A stretch of 64,000 nt of DNA, taken from positions 3,162,001 to 3,226,000 of the forward strand of contig NC_008268.1 in NCBI RefSeq assembly GCF_000014565.1. Reading direction: 5' to 3'. Position numbers and translations under genes: made by a program. Below the pieces are notes generated by a model, which saw only the letters and a program-made list of their open reading frames with translations, was not told the DNA's origin and did no database searches. Below are positions 17,531-26,418 of the stretch, in pieces. This stretch comes from Rhodococcus jostii RHA1 (lineage in GTDB: Bacteria; Actinomycetota; Actinomycetes; Mycobacteriales; Mycobacteriaceae). Numbering within the stretch: position 1 is the first letter of the stretch; the number at the start of each line of letters is the position of its first letter.

Positions 17531-19078
17531 ATGTACTTGACTCAGTCACTGCATCGCGCGGTGCAGCAACGCCCGAACCAGCTCATGACCGTGTGCGGGG
17601 ACCGCGTCCACACCAGCGCCGAGACCGGAGACAGGGTCGCCCGTCTCGCGGGCGCTCTGCTCGGTCTCGGTCTGGGGGTCGGCGACCGCGTCGGCATGCT
17701 GTCGCTCAATTCCGACCGGTACCACGAGTACTTCTTCGCCACCTGGTGGATAGGCGGCGTGGTCAACCCGCTCAACACCCGCTGGAGCGCCGCCGAGATC
17801 GCGTTCGCCCTCGAAGACTCACAGACGACGGTACTGCTGGTCGACGACACCTTCGTACCGCTGCTGGACGAGATGCGCACACTCTTCCCGTCGCTGCGAG
17901 CAGTGGTGCACTGCGGCGACCGACCGACACCGGACGGGCTTCTCGGTTACGAAGACCTGATCGCCACCACCGAAGCCGTAGAGGACCTGCGCATGGGCGG
18001 GGACACACTGGCAGGGATCTTCTACACCGGAGGCACCAGCGGCCGGCCCAAGGGCGTCATGCTCACCCACGCCAACCTGATGACCGCGAGCCTCGGCTCG
18101 CTGGCCGCCAACCGCACCGCCGTCGCGGGCGGCCGCGCGCTGGTCTCGGCACCGATGTTCCACCTCGCTGCACTGGCCAGCTGGAATGGCCAGAACATCG
18201 CAGGCGGCATCCTGGTGACGTTGCCGTCGTTCGAACCGGCCGCGGCTCTTCGACTGATCGAGGAGCAGCGGATCAACTCGATGCTGTTGGTACCGACCAT
18301 GATCCAGATGCTGCTGCGTCACCCTGACCGCGAGATCCGGGACCTGTCCAGCATCACCGGGATTCAGTACGGCGCGTCCCCGATCTCCGAGACCCTGTTG
18401 CGCGAGGCGCAGCGGACCTTCCCGAGAGCCGATTTCGTGCAGGGCTACGGGATGACCGAGGCCGGCCCCGGACTCACGTCGCTCAGCGCCGACGACCACC
18501 ACGCGGCCACCCGGCTCAATTCGGCCGGCCGGCCGATGGGTCACGTCGAGGTACGGGTGGTCGACGACGGAGGCGTCGAACTCCCCCGCGGCGAGGTCGG
18601 CGAGATCATCGCCCGCGGCGGCAACATCATGGCCGGCTACTGGAATCGGCCGGAGGAGACCGCCACGGCGCTGCGCGACGGCTGGCTGTACACCGGCGAC
18701 GGCGGCTACATGGACGAGGACGGTTACCTCCTCGTCGTGGATCGGCTCAAGGACATGATCATCTCCGGCGGAGAGAACGTGTATTCGACCGAGGTCGAGA
18801 ATGCCCTCGCCTCCCACCCCGATGTCGTGCACTGCGCGGTGATCGGTGTTCCCGACGATCGGTTCGGCGAGCGCGTGCACGCGTTCCTGGTGATGAAACC
18901 CGGAACGTCACTGACCTGCGAGGACGTGCGCGCACACACCAAGAGACTGATCGCTGGATACAAGGCCCCACGGAGCGTCACGATCGTGGAACAGATGCCG
19001 GTCTCCCCGGCTGGCAAGATACTCGAGAGAGAACTCCGCCGGCAGTTCTCCGACCTGGCTGACCGCCCCGCGAACTGA
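17531..19078 (+). CDS. Acyl-CoA synthetase (AMP-binding, FadD type)
   Basis: 515-residue adenylate-forming ligase that activates a carboxylic acid to its CoA thioester. The P-loop-like motif FYTGGTSGRPKGVMLTH, the A5-type GYGMTEAGPG, the hinge YTGDGGYMDEDGYLLVVDR and the C-terminal catalytic lysine in SPAGKILERELRR are complete. It provides the entry step for the upstream thiolase-MaoC-SDR enzymes. ATG 17531 with AGGAG just before, 22 bp after the SDR gene. Chain length and type of acid cannot be predicted. Confidence 0.9.
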   Translation: MYLTQSLHRAVQQRPNQLMTVCGDRVHTSAETGDRVARLAGALLGLGLGVGDRVGMLSLNSDRYHEYFFATWWIGGVVNPLNTRWSAAEIAFALEDSQTTVLLVDDTFVPLLDEMRTLFPSLRAVVHCGDRPTPDGLLGYEDLIATTEAVEDLRMGGDTLAGIFYTGGTSGRPKGVMLTHANLMTASLGSLAANRTAVAGGRALVSAPMFHLAALASWNGQNIAGGILVTLPSFEPAAALRLIEEQRINSMLLVPTMIQMLLRHPDREIRDLSSITGIQYGASPISETLLREAQRTFPRADFVQGYGMTEAGPGLTSLSADDHHAATRLNSAGRPMGHVEVRVVDDGGVELPRGEVGEIIARGGNIMAGYWNRPEETATALRDGWLYTGDGGYMDEDGYLLVVDRLKDMIISGGENVYSTEVENALASHPDVVHCAVIGVPDDRFGERVHAFLVMKPGTSLTCEDVRAHTKRLIAGYKAPRSVTIVEQMPVSPAGKILERELRRQFSDLADRPAN

Positions 19079-19093
19079 CACCCCGAGGCTGCA

Positions 19094-20290
19094 ATGACGA
19101 TCGACACATCGGACGACACACCTGCTGTCGAGCCGACCGCCAAGAAGACGCGGCGGCCGCGCAACCGAAAAGCGCAGATCATCACTGTGGCCCGGGAGCA
19201 GTTCGGGCGACGCGGCTATCACGGCGTGAACATGGAGGACATCGCTTCCGCGGTGGGCATCACCGCGGGAGCGCTGTACCGCCATTTCCCGAACAAGCAG
19301 GACCTCCTTGCTCAGGCGATACTCGACGCCGCCTCGTCGCTCACCGCCACGCTCGACGACATCGATCCCGAGGACTCGGCCTCGAACTTTCTGGCCATGT
19401 TCCGCTACTGCCTCGACAACGACTTCCGCGCCGTCCTGTTCGACCAGGAATCCCGCAACCTCGTCCCCGATCGGCGTGCCGAGGTGCAGACGGCCGTCCG
19501 GTCCGTCGTGGCACGCATCGCCGACGCCCTCCGCGCCGAACGCCCCGACCTCACCGCGGCGGACGCCGACATGCTGGCCTGGGCCATGTCGAGCGTCGCC
19601 CTTAGTCCCGCCCGGCACCGAACGACTCTGCCGCGCAAACGCTGGGAAAGCCTGCTGCTGGAGCTGTTCGACAGGCTGCGGGACGCACCGATCCTGCACA
19701 CCGAGGAGATACCCGCCGAGGAGGCGCACGTCTCCGGCTTCGCTCACGCCTCCCGTCGAGAAACCCTGTTGACCGCCGCAATCTCCCTGTTCCGGCAGCG
19801 CGGCTACCAGTCGGTGACGATGGACGACATCGGCGCTGCGGCGGGAATGGCGAGTTCGAGCATCTACACCTACTTCGGCAGCAAGGTCGAGGTGCTCCAG
19901 GCGATCCTTTCCCGTGGCAACGAGACCCTGCGGATGGGGTTGGTCCGGGCACTTGCCGGGGCGCAATCCCGCGAAGACGCCCTCACTCGGGTGGTGCACT
20001 CGTACGCCACTGCGGTGGCGGCACCCGACAGTGCCATCGGCATCCTCATCGAGGAGTCGACCAATCTTCCCGAAGAGGCACAGTCGCAGAGCCGCACGGG
20101 ACAACGCGAGTACATCGACGAGTGGGTGCATCTGCTCGGCACCGACACCCACGAGACCCGGACCACGGTGCTCGCCGCGATCGACCTGATCAACGGCCTT
20201 TTCCGGTTGCGGCACCTGCGGGCCCGACCGCAGCACCAGGACGAGATCGAGGACCTCGCACTTCGGGTACTGGGAGTCCGCACCGACTGA
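19094..20290 (+). CDS. Double TetR-family regulator
   Basis: 398-residue protein with two complete TetR DNA-binding domains. The first (about 25-72) contains MEDIASAVGITAGALYRHFPNKQDLL; the second (about 218-264) contains MDDIGAAAGMASSSIYTYFGSKVEVL; each is followed by its own helical ligand domain. Typical TetR proteins are about 200 residues, so this is an in-frame fusion or duplication. It follows the acyl-CoA ligase by 15 bp and is the last gene of the operon, so it probably senses the acid or its CoA ester and controls the operon. It meets the SLC13 gene tail to tail with no bases between the stops. Confidence 0.88.
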   Translation: MTIDTSDDTPAVEPTAKKTRRPRNRKAQIITVAREQFGRRGYHGVNMEDIASAVGITAGALYRHFPNKQDLLAQAILDAASSLTATLDDIDPEDSASNFLAMFRYCLDNDFRAVLFDQESRNLVPDRRAEVQTAVRSVVARIADALRAERPDLTAADADMLAWAMSSVALSPARHRTTLPRKRWESLLLELFDRLRDAPILHTEEIPAEEAHVSGFAHASRRETLLTAAISLFRQRGYQSVTMDDIGAAAGMASSSIYTYFGSKVEVLQAILSRGNETLRMGLVRALAGAQSREDALTRVVHSYATAVAAPDSAIGILIEESTNLPEEAQSQSRTGQREYIDEWVHLLGTDTHETRTTVLAAIDLINGLFRLRHLRARPQHQDEIEDLALRVLGVRTD

Positions 20291-21898
20291 TCATCCACCG
20301 CCGAGGCCGACCACTCCGATCATCAAGGGCAGGAAGACGATGATCAGAATTGCGCCGACGATGTCGAAGGTGATTCCGCTTCGGATCATGGTGGTGATCC
20401 GGACTGCTCCGGAGCCGTAGACCACGGCGTTCTGCGGCGTCGAGACCGGCAGCATGAAGCCGAACGATGCGGCGAACGTGGCGGCGAGTGCAGGCACGAA
20501 GGGGTTGACCCCGGCCGCCAACGCCACCGGGATCACGATCGGCACCACGACCGCCGCCGACGCCGTGTTGCTCGTCGTCTCCGATACGGCGATGGCCAGC
20601 AGCACCGCGAAGACGGTGATGGCGACGACGCTCGTCAGGCCCAGCGAGTCCGCGACGGAGGTGCCGATCGTCTCGGCGAGTCCGGTGTCGGCGAGCAGTG
20701 CGCCGAAGATGATGCCGCTGCCGAACAGCACGATCGTGCCCCAGTCGATCTTCGCTGCGTCCCGCCAGGTCAGCGTGAACTCGCGATTCTCCCAATCGGT
20801 CGGCAGAAGGTAGAGCAACGCCGCCCCGAAGACCGCGACCATGCCCTCGTCGAGTCGGTCGCTGATCGTGCCGTAGAGGTCCGAGTCGTTGCCGGCGACC
20901 ACCGCGACGACACCGGGCAGAATCCACAGCGTCACCGTCACGCCGAACGCGATGAGCGTGTTCTTCTCGGCACGCGACAGCGGACCCATTTCTGCGCGCT
21001 GCTCCGCCAGGTAATCGGCGACGCCTTCGATCCGCCGGATCTCCGGCTTGTTGAGGCGCAGCAGGATGATGGCGAGCGCGATGAACATCAGCAGGCAGAT
21101 CGGGATGGCCATCACCATCCACTGCCCGAAGCTGATCCGCTCCCCCGTGGCCTCCTCGATGAGCCCGCGTCCGATGAGGTTGGGTGGGCTCCCGACCGGT
21201 GTCAGCAGGCCGCCCACGCTTGCGCTGTACGCGAGCATCAGCATGATCGCGGCACCCACCCGGAGACGCAACGGGTCGAAGTCCTCTGCGACGACGCCGC
21301 GACGCTGCATGAGTTTTGCGACGACGCCGAGGATGCCCAGGGCGGTGGGCAGCAGCATGGCCACGGTCGCGGTGTTGGATACGAACGCCGAGAGCCCGCA
21401 CGTGATCGCGCCGAACGCGACGATCACGCCGGTGGTGGACTGGCCGACACGCGGCAGGGTCAGGATCCGAAACGCGAACCGCCGTGCGACGCCGTGTTTG
21501 AGCATCGCCTGAGCGAGGATGAACGCTCCGATGAACGTGAAGATCGTCGACGACCCGAACGCGGCGAGGACCTCGTCGGCCGGTGCCACGCCCAGAAACA
21601 CCACGACCGCCACCCCGAGCAGCCCGCCGATCGGGATCGGCACCGCCTCGGTCACCCACAGCACGATGACGCCGAGCAGCACGCCGGCCAACGTCTGCTG
21701 GTTGGGCGGTATGTCGATCGGTAGGGCGAGGAACGCGATCGTGATCAGTGGCGCGAGAAAGAGCCCGATCGTGCGGCGGCCCTTCTCGAATCGCTCCTCG
21801 GCGGGTGAGAGATGCTGTTCGCCGAGGCTGCGATAGGTGGTGTGCCCTAGCAACGCCTTGTCGACATCGGTGCGGTCGCCCCGGTTCTCGGCTGTCAT
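20291..21898 (-). CDS. SLC13/DASS family anion transporter
   Basis: 535-residue membrane protein with about 11-12 hydrophobic segments. The two SNT substrate/sodium-binding repeats that mark the divalent anion:sodium family are clear: SNTATVAMLLPTALG in the first half and TTSNTASAAVVVPIVIP in the second. The central cytoplasmic loop (RIEGVADYLAEQRAEMG) and GSPPNLIGRGL loop are also family-like. Likely imports dicarboxylates or sulfate with Na+. It runs opposite to the acyl-CoA operon; its upstream neighbours on the same strand are the Usp and APC genes, about 100 bp away. Confidence 0.88.
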   Translation of the reverse strand: MTAENRGDRTDVDKALLGHTTYRSLGEQHLSPAEERFEKGRRTIGLFLAPLITIAFLALPIDIPPNQQTLAGVLLGVIVLWVTEAVPIPIGGLLGVAVVVFLGVAPADEVLAAFGSSTIFTFIGAFILAQAMLKHGVARRFAFRILTLPRVGQSTTGVIVAFGAITCGLSAFVSNTATVAMLLPTALGILGVVAKLMQRRGVVAEDFDPLRLRVGAAIMLMLAYSASVGGLLTPVGSPPNLIGRGLIEEATGERISFGQWMVMAIPICLLMFIALAIILLRLNKPEIRRIEGVADYLAEQRAEMGPLSRAEKNTLIAFGVTVTLWILPGVVAVVAGNDSDLYGTISDRLDEGMVAVFGAALLYLLPTDWENREFTLTWRDAAKIDWGTIVLFGSGIIFGALLADTGLAETIGTSVADSLGLTSVVAITVFAVLLAIAVSETTSNTASAAVVVPIVIPVALAAGVNPFVPALAATFAASFGFMLPVSTPQNAVVYGSGAVRITTMIRSGITFDIVGAILIIVFLPLMIGVVGLGGG

Positions 21899-22001
21899 GG
21901 TCCCTCCCCTGCGACACGGATTGGTACGAAAGTAATACCCGCCAACGAACGTCCTAGTCGTTGCAACGGCATGTTTTCTCCCAGGCGGGCACGAACGACG
22001 C

Positions 22002-22892
22002 CTAGGCCGTCACCTTGTTTCTGGGAACGATCAGTACGGGCACCGGAGCGTGACGCAGAATCTTCGAGGCGGCCGAGCCGAGGAATACGTGGGCCGCGGG
22101 TCCGGCTGCGCCCGACCCCAGCGCCAGCATGTCGCCGGCTTCCCAGGAGACGGCCTCCACCGCTTCGCGCCAGTCGTGGCCGCTGCCGACCACGACGTCC
22201 ACGTCGGGAACCGGAATTCGTGCGCGAACTGCGTTGAGCTGCTTGATGATATCGGCGCGCGTCCGGCGTGCCCATTGTTGGACGACGAGGTCCTCCGTCG
22301 ATCGCTCGATCGCGCCGCCGAACATCGTCATCGGCCGCACCGTGAACGACACGATCCGCAATTGCACCGGCCACTGCCTGGCCAGCTCGGCGGTGGCAGC
22401 AACGAGACCGTTGACATCGGCCTCGCCTCCATACGCGACGGTGATCCGGCGGATCGACTCCGGCACCGGCGGGTAGCCGCGCGGAGCGATCGCGACGGGC
22501 ACCGCCGCGGTATGGACCAGCCGTTCGGTGACGCTGCCCAGCGTCACCCTGCCCAGCAACCCGGACGACGACGACCCGACAACGACGAGACGCGCGTCGT
22601 GGTCGGCGACGAGTTCGATCAAACCTGTTGGAATGGAATCGGATTGGTAGACGAGGCGGGGAATGTCCATGCCCCCGGGCAGCTGGCCGACCACCCGGTC
22701 CAGTGCGTGCGAAGCCTGCTCGGTGACGTAGCCCAGGTATTCGCGTTCGATGGGGTCGTCTTTCGCAGGCCACGGCCGTTCCACGATCGCCGCGGCCACA
22801 ACCTTGTCACCGGTCCAGCGTGATATCTGCACCGCCAGGTTGAGGGGCGCGGTCCCCTGACGGCTCGAGCTGAAGCCGGCGATGATCGTCAT
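22002..22892 (-). CDS. Tandem universal stress protein
   Basis: 296-residue protein made of two Usp domains (about 1-145 and 150-296). The first has the intact ATP motif GSSSSGLLGRVTLGSVTERL; the second has the corresponding GSGAAGPAAHVFLGSAASKIL, which keeps the glycines loosely. Start ATG 22892 overlaps the stop of the APC permease by 4 bp (ATGA), so expression is coupled. A longer reading frame upstream would add only Arg-rich noise from inside the permease gene. Probably a nucleotide-binding modulator of the transporter or a stress protein; function otherwise unknown. Confidence 0.87.
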   Translation of the reverse strand: MTIIAGFSSSRQGTAPLNLAVQISRWTGDKVVAAAIVERPWPAKDDPIEREYLGYVTEQASHALDRVVGQLPGGMDIPRLVYQSDSIPTGLIELVADHDARLVVVGSSSSGLLGRVTLGSVTERLVHTAAVPVAIAPRGYPPVPESIRRITVAYGGEADVNGLVAATAELARQWPVQLRIVSFTVRPMTMFGGAIERSTEDLVVQQWARRTRADIIKQLNAVRARIPVPDVDVVVGSGHDWREAVEAVSWEAGDMLALGSGAAGPAAHVFLGSAASKILRHAPVPVLIVPRNKVTA

Positions 22893-24712
22893 CGGGGGGA
22901 TCCCTCTGCGGCGACCGGGGTGACGACGACGTGCGTCACCGGCACGCTGTGCTCGGCGCGTGCGCGGTCCACGACGTCGAAGCGGTGCCACACCGACTCT
23001 TCGGGTGGCAGTGTCGAGATGACGATCTGATCCGGACGGAACGAGTCGACGGCGGCGGCCAGGGCCCGCAGCGGCCGGTAGTCGCCCAACTCGCCGTCGG
23101 CTTCGAGGTTCTCCGCGCGCAGTGTCGCCAGCGTGTCGTCCAACCGCCGCTGTGCGACCTCTCGGGTCGCTTCCGCGACGTCGAGTGGACCGTGGGTGGC
23201 GGCGGTTCCGGTCTCGATCGGGCTGGCAGGCACGACCACGAAGTAGGTGGCATCCCGATCAGCGTCGATGCGACGAAGCTCGTCGAGCATTTCCTTGGAC
23301 TGGACGGTCTGGTTCGCCAGCACCAGCACGCGGTGCGGACGTGTCGTGGCCGCGACCCCTTCCACGACGGGCCGCCGGCCCACGAACCACTTGTTGGCGA
23401 GGAACAGCACGATGACGACGGCCCACGACAACAGGCTCAGCACCAGTTGCGACCGCACATCCTCTTGCAGATACATCTGCACCAGGATCGCCACGATCGC
23501 GGCCGCGGTGATGATCGACAACACCGGGAACAGCCACATCTTGACCCGAAGCTCCGAGTCCTTGGTGCGGTACCGAAGGACGATCTGGGAGACGGCGATG
23601 AGCAGGTAGACGAACAGGATGACCGCACCGCTGGAGTTCAGCAGGAAGACGAAGACGGTGTCCGGTGAGACTGCCGCGGCGATGACGCACAGAAAACCGA
23701 CGACCGACGACGCGAGTATCGCGATGGCAGGCACCCCTCGACGGGTCACCCTGACCAGCTGTGCGGGTGCCTCCCGGCGCGCAGCGAGCACGAACAACAT
23801 GCGGGAGGCGGTGTACATGCCCGAGTTGAGACAGCTCAACACCGCCGTCAACACCACGGCGTTCATGATGTGGTCGGCGTACGGGATCCCCATTTCGGTG
23901 AACGCGGCGACGAACGGGGACGCGGCCGCATCCTCGTCGTTCCACGGCAGGATCGTCGCCAGCAGGAACGTGGAGCCGACGAAGAACACGGCGATCCGCA
24001 CGATCACCGAGTTGGCGGCCTTGGTCACCGCCCGCTCCGGGTCCGCCGATTCCGCAGCGGCGATCGTCGCGATTTCGGCGCCGACCATGGAGAAGATCAC
24101 CGTGACCACACCGACGGTGATGGCCATGGCGCCGAACGGCAGGAACCCGTCATGGCTCCACAGGTTCGAGAAGTCGAGCGATTTGTTCGGCCACACCCCG
24201 AGAACGAACAGTGTGCCCAGCCCGATGAACACGACGATCGCGGCCACCTTGATCCCGGCGAACCAGAATTCGAACTCGCCGAACGACGACACCGAGAACA
24301 AATTCGTCGCGGTCATCAGAATCATCAGAACCAACGCCGACAACCACAGCGGGATGTCGATCCAATACTGGATGATCGTCGCGCCGGCGATCGCCTCGAA
24401 ACCGACGACGATCACCCAGAAATACCAGTACAACCAGCCGACGGAGAAGCCGGCCCAGTTACCCAACGCGGCTCGGGCATAATCGGCGAACGATCCGGTC
24501 GACGGGTTGGCCACCGCCATCTCGGCCAGCATCCGCATGACCATGATGATCAGAACCCCAGCAAGCGCATAGGTGATGAAGGCCCCCGGCCCGGTGTCAC
24601 CGATGACGACGCCCGAGCCGACGAACAGGCCTGCGCCGATCACCCCGCCGATCGCAATCATCGTCAGCTGCCGCTGGCTCAGCGCCTTCTTCAAAGTGGG
24701 TGTTGCACTCAT
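22889..24712 (-). CDS. APC-family amino acid permease with C-terminal Usp-like cytoplasmic domain
   Basis: 607-residue transporter. Residues 1-460 have 12 membrane segments of the GabP/aromatic permease type, starting KALSQRQLTMIAIGGVIGAG with the substrate-binding GAGLFVGSG loop in TM1. After the last segment a soluble domain of about 135 residues follows (RVLVLANQTVQSKEML to THVVVTPVAAEG), which has the alternating strand-helix look of a universal stress protein fold. Normal GabP-type permeases are about 470 residues, so this is a fusion. ATG 24712 with GGAGGG upstream is chosen over longer in-frame starts. It is coupled to the tandem Usp gene. Confidence 0.87.
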   Translation of the reverse strand: MSATPTLKKALSQRQLTMIAIGGVIGAGLFVGSGVVIGDTGPGAFITYALAGVLIIMVMRMLAEMAVANPSTGSFADYARAALGNWAGFSVGWLYWYFWVIVVGFEAIAGATIIQYWIDIPLWLSALVLMILMTATNLFSVSSFGEFEFWFAGIKVAAIVVFIGLGTLFVLGVWPNKSLDFSNLWSHDGFLPFGAMAITVGVVTVIFSMVGAEIATIAAAESADPERAVTKAANSVIVRIAVFFVGSTFLLATILPWNDEDAAASPFVAAFTEMGIPYADHIMNAVVLTAVLSCLNSGMYTASRMLFVLAARREAPAQLVRVTRRGVPAIAILASSVVGFLCVIAAAVSPDTVFVFLLNSSGAVILFVYLLIAVSQIVLRYRTKDSELRVKMWLFPVLSIITAAAIVAILVQMYLQEDVRSQLVLSLLSWAVVIVLFLANKWFVGRRPVVEGVAATTRPHRVLVLANQTVQSKEMLDELRRIDADRDATYFVVVPASPIETGTAATHGPLDVAEATREVAQRRLDDTLATLRAENLEADGELGDYRPLRALAAAVDSFRPDQIVISTLPPEESVWHRFDVVDRARAEHSVPVTHVVVTPVAAEGSPR

Positions 24713-25016
24713 TGCATCCCTCCGAACCTCGACGCACCGGCTTCTCGCTCTCTTGGCGAGACCGGCTGTCGGATTCCGTACTCGGCTGGGCACGCGACTA
24801 GAGGGAATGAGCCGCAGGGCTTGAATCTCAATCGTAAGCCGTATCGTCCTTCCACCGAGCGAGATCGGGCAGTTGGATCCGGTGCGCGCTGCGCGTGAGT
24901 GCACCGGAACTTTCCGCCCCAGGCAGCGACAGCGCCCTCAGAAGTGCGCACAATAGAAGGGCGCAAACGGCGCGCCGCTCACGAACGAGGTGGAGCAGCC
25001 GCAGAAGGAGTTCACG
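24713..25016. other. Intergenic region between divergent permease and secreted-protein genes
   Basis: 304 bp with no convincing gene. It must carry the promoters of the APC permease (leftward) and the small secreted protein (rightward). CCGGTGC (24879-24885) and GCACCGG (24901-24907) form a 7-bp inverted repeat, which could be a hairpin or protein site. An AGAAGGAG ribosome site precedes the secreted-protein ATG. Confidence 0.4.
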
Positions 25017-25271
25017 ATGAATTCGAAGAAGACCGTGGCGGCAGCCGTGATCGCCGGTGCGCTGGGCTTCGGCGCACTGGGACTCGGCACCGGCACGGCG
25101 AATGCTGATCCAAAGCCACCGCCGATTCCCGGTCTCTCGGTACCCGACGTGGTTCCACCGCCCGGACAGCTGGGACAGCTGCCGTTCATCCCACCGCCGG
25201 GCCAGTTGGGACAGCTTCCGTTCGTGCCGCCACCCGGCCACTGGGACAAGCCGTGGAAATGGTTCCCCTGA
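25017..25271 (+). CDS. Small secreted proline-rich repeat protein
   Basis: 84-residue protein with a signal peptide (MNSKKTVAAAVIAGALGFGAL...) and a likely signal peptidase cut after ANA (about residue 30), leaving a mature peptide of about 54 residues. The mature part is built from a repeated 13-residue unit: PPPGQLGQLPFI then PPPGQLGQLPFV then PPPGHWDKPWKW. No lipobox or transmembrane anchor is seen, so it should be released or held in the cell envelope. Strong AGAAGGAG ribosome site eight bases before ATG. Similar small Pro-rich exported proteins occur in Rhodococcus and Mycobacterium, but I do not recognise a named family. Confidence 0.75.
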   Translation: MNSKKTVAAAVIAGALGFGALGLGTGTANADPKPPPIPGLSVPDVVPPPGQLGQLPFIPPPGQLGQLPFVPPPGHWDKPWKWFP

Positions 25272-25326
25272 GCGGGTCCGACGCGCTCGGGCATTGACCA
25301 ACTCAGACCGGTTGCCACGTAGCCGA

Positions 25327-25925
25327 TCAGCCGGAGAGCGCGTAATGACGCGTCGTGGTGCCGTCAGTGCGGTTCAGCCTGCCATGGAGCGTGAGTACGT
25401 CGAGGTGCGCGCTGATCTCCATGACGGCGGACAACTGGTGCTCGGGTGGCAGTTCGTCGAATTGTCGTCGGCGGCGGGTCCATCGCATCGCTTTCGCCAC
25501 TTGGTAGGCCGTCCTCGCCCCGGCTGCGATGTGCTCACACACTTGACGATCCGCTCACGGTGGTGGTGGAAGTTCGTCGACACGATCGCGGTTGCTGGCC
25601 GTGCGCAGGCAGGAGTGCAGTGTCGGGAAGACCTCGAACGAGTTCGAGGGGACGGAGATAGGAACGCAACGGATACGGTTCCGGTGCCCATTCGAAACCG
25701 ATCGACGGCGTGATACGAAGCAGAATATGATCACCCGAGAAGAGAATTCGGGCGTCGGTGTGTCGGAAGACGACGTGCCCTCGGGTGTGTCCCGGGGCGG
25801 CAATCACCTCGAGCGCCCCGTCTCGTAGCGGAATCACGTCACCGGAATCGAGCCAGCCGTCCGGTCGGCCGTGGGCGATGTCTGCCCCTTCCCCCGCTTC
25901 CTCATTTCGGGCGATACGCTCAGCG
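25327..25925 (-). pseudogene. Metallo-beta-lactamase-fold hydrolase remnant
   Basis: C-terminal two thirds of an MBL-fold hydrolase of the kind followed by a winged-helix domain. Readable pieces: [49 protein letters not shown] in one frame, then RDRVDEL in a second, then TAYQVAKAMRWTRRRRQFDEL and AHLDVLTLHGRLNR in a third. The GHTRGH and FSGDH motifs are metal-binding, but the N-terminal HxHxDH motif is missing and two frameshifts fall at about 25600 and 25555. The left end joins directly to a serine dehydratase fragment, so the gene was truncated by rearrangement. Confidence 0.75.
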
Positions 25926-26112
25926 AGTCCCGTTGCCGGCGATTTCGGCGGCGTTCTCGATCTGGGCGGCGTGCCGCCCGGGACAGCGCACAGGCCGGCG
26001 GCAGCCATGGCGCGGGCGGTGCCGACCTCGCCTCCGCATCCGGCCTCGGCTCCGGAGATCGAGGCGTTTGCCTTGAGAAGAGAGCCGATCGCGGTCGCGG
26101 TGAGCACGAACG
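25920..26112 (-). pseudogene. L-serine dehydratase alpha-domain fragment
   Basis: About 60 residues of the SDH_alpha domain: [36 protein letters not shown], then after a one-base shift [12 protein letters not shown]. This is the conserved core around the iron-sulfur cluster Cys of L-serine ammonia-lyase (SdaA). Both ends are cut: the right end abuts an IS30 transposase fragment and the left end abuts the MBL remnant. Confidence 0.75.
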
Positions 26113-26205
26113 GCTCTTGGGAAAGTACTGGCGTAGCGGGCCGTTCGTGTTCTCGTTTGTACCGCGTTGCCACGGACTTCCCGGGTCGGCGAGGTAGATG
26201 CCGTC
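26113..26205 (-). pseudogene. IS30-family transposase fragment
   Basis: 31 codons reading [20 protein letters not shown] followed by [11 protein letters not shown], the diagnostic block around the third catalytic acid (Glu of RGTNENTNG) of IS30 transposases. The rest of the transposase is absent and no terminal repeats are visible. It directly precedes the serine dehydratase fragment in the same orientation, suggesting that an IS30 insertion and deletion scrambled this locus. Confidence 0.72.
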
Positions 26206-26418
26206 GCCAAAGAGGTTGCAAGCGGATCGTCGGTCGTTCTCCGACTACGCAGCGAAGCGGGGCCGGGCGGCTCCGGGCACTGCGACGTCGTAGGCGCATC
26301 CCTCGCCCGGTGCGCAGGTTCTTCGTCAATGTTCGCGATAGTCCACCATGTCCGCCGTAGTACAGGCCCTGATGAACCCTTTCGTGGCAGACGTGCCAGT
26401 CCGGCGTGCGGGCGGTCG
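26206..26418. other. Unassigned stretch between IS30 fragment and nitrilase
   Basis: 213 bp with no frame long enough for a gene. A minus-strand piece reads [18 protein letters not shown] before a stop, possibly another gene fragment, but I cannot identify it. Confidence 0.3.

Noticed and set aside
25272..25326. Terminator after the secreted Pro-rich protein
   Set aside because: Only a 5-bp GAGCG/CGCTC pairing could be found, too weak to call.
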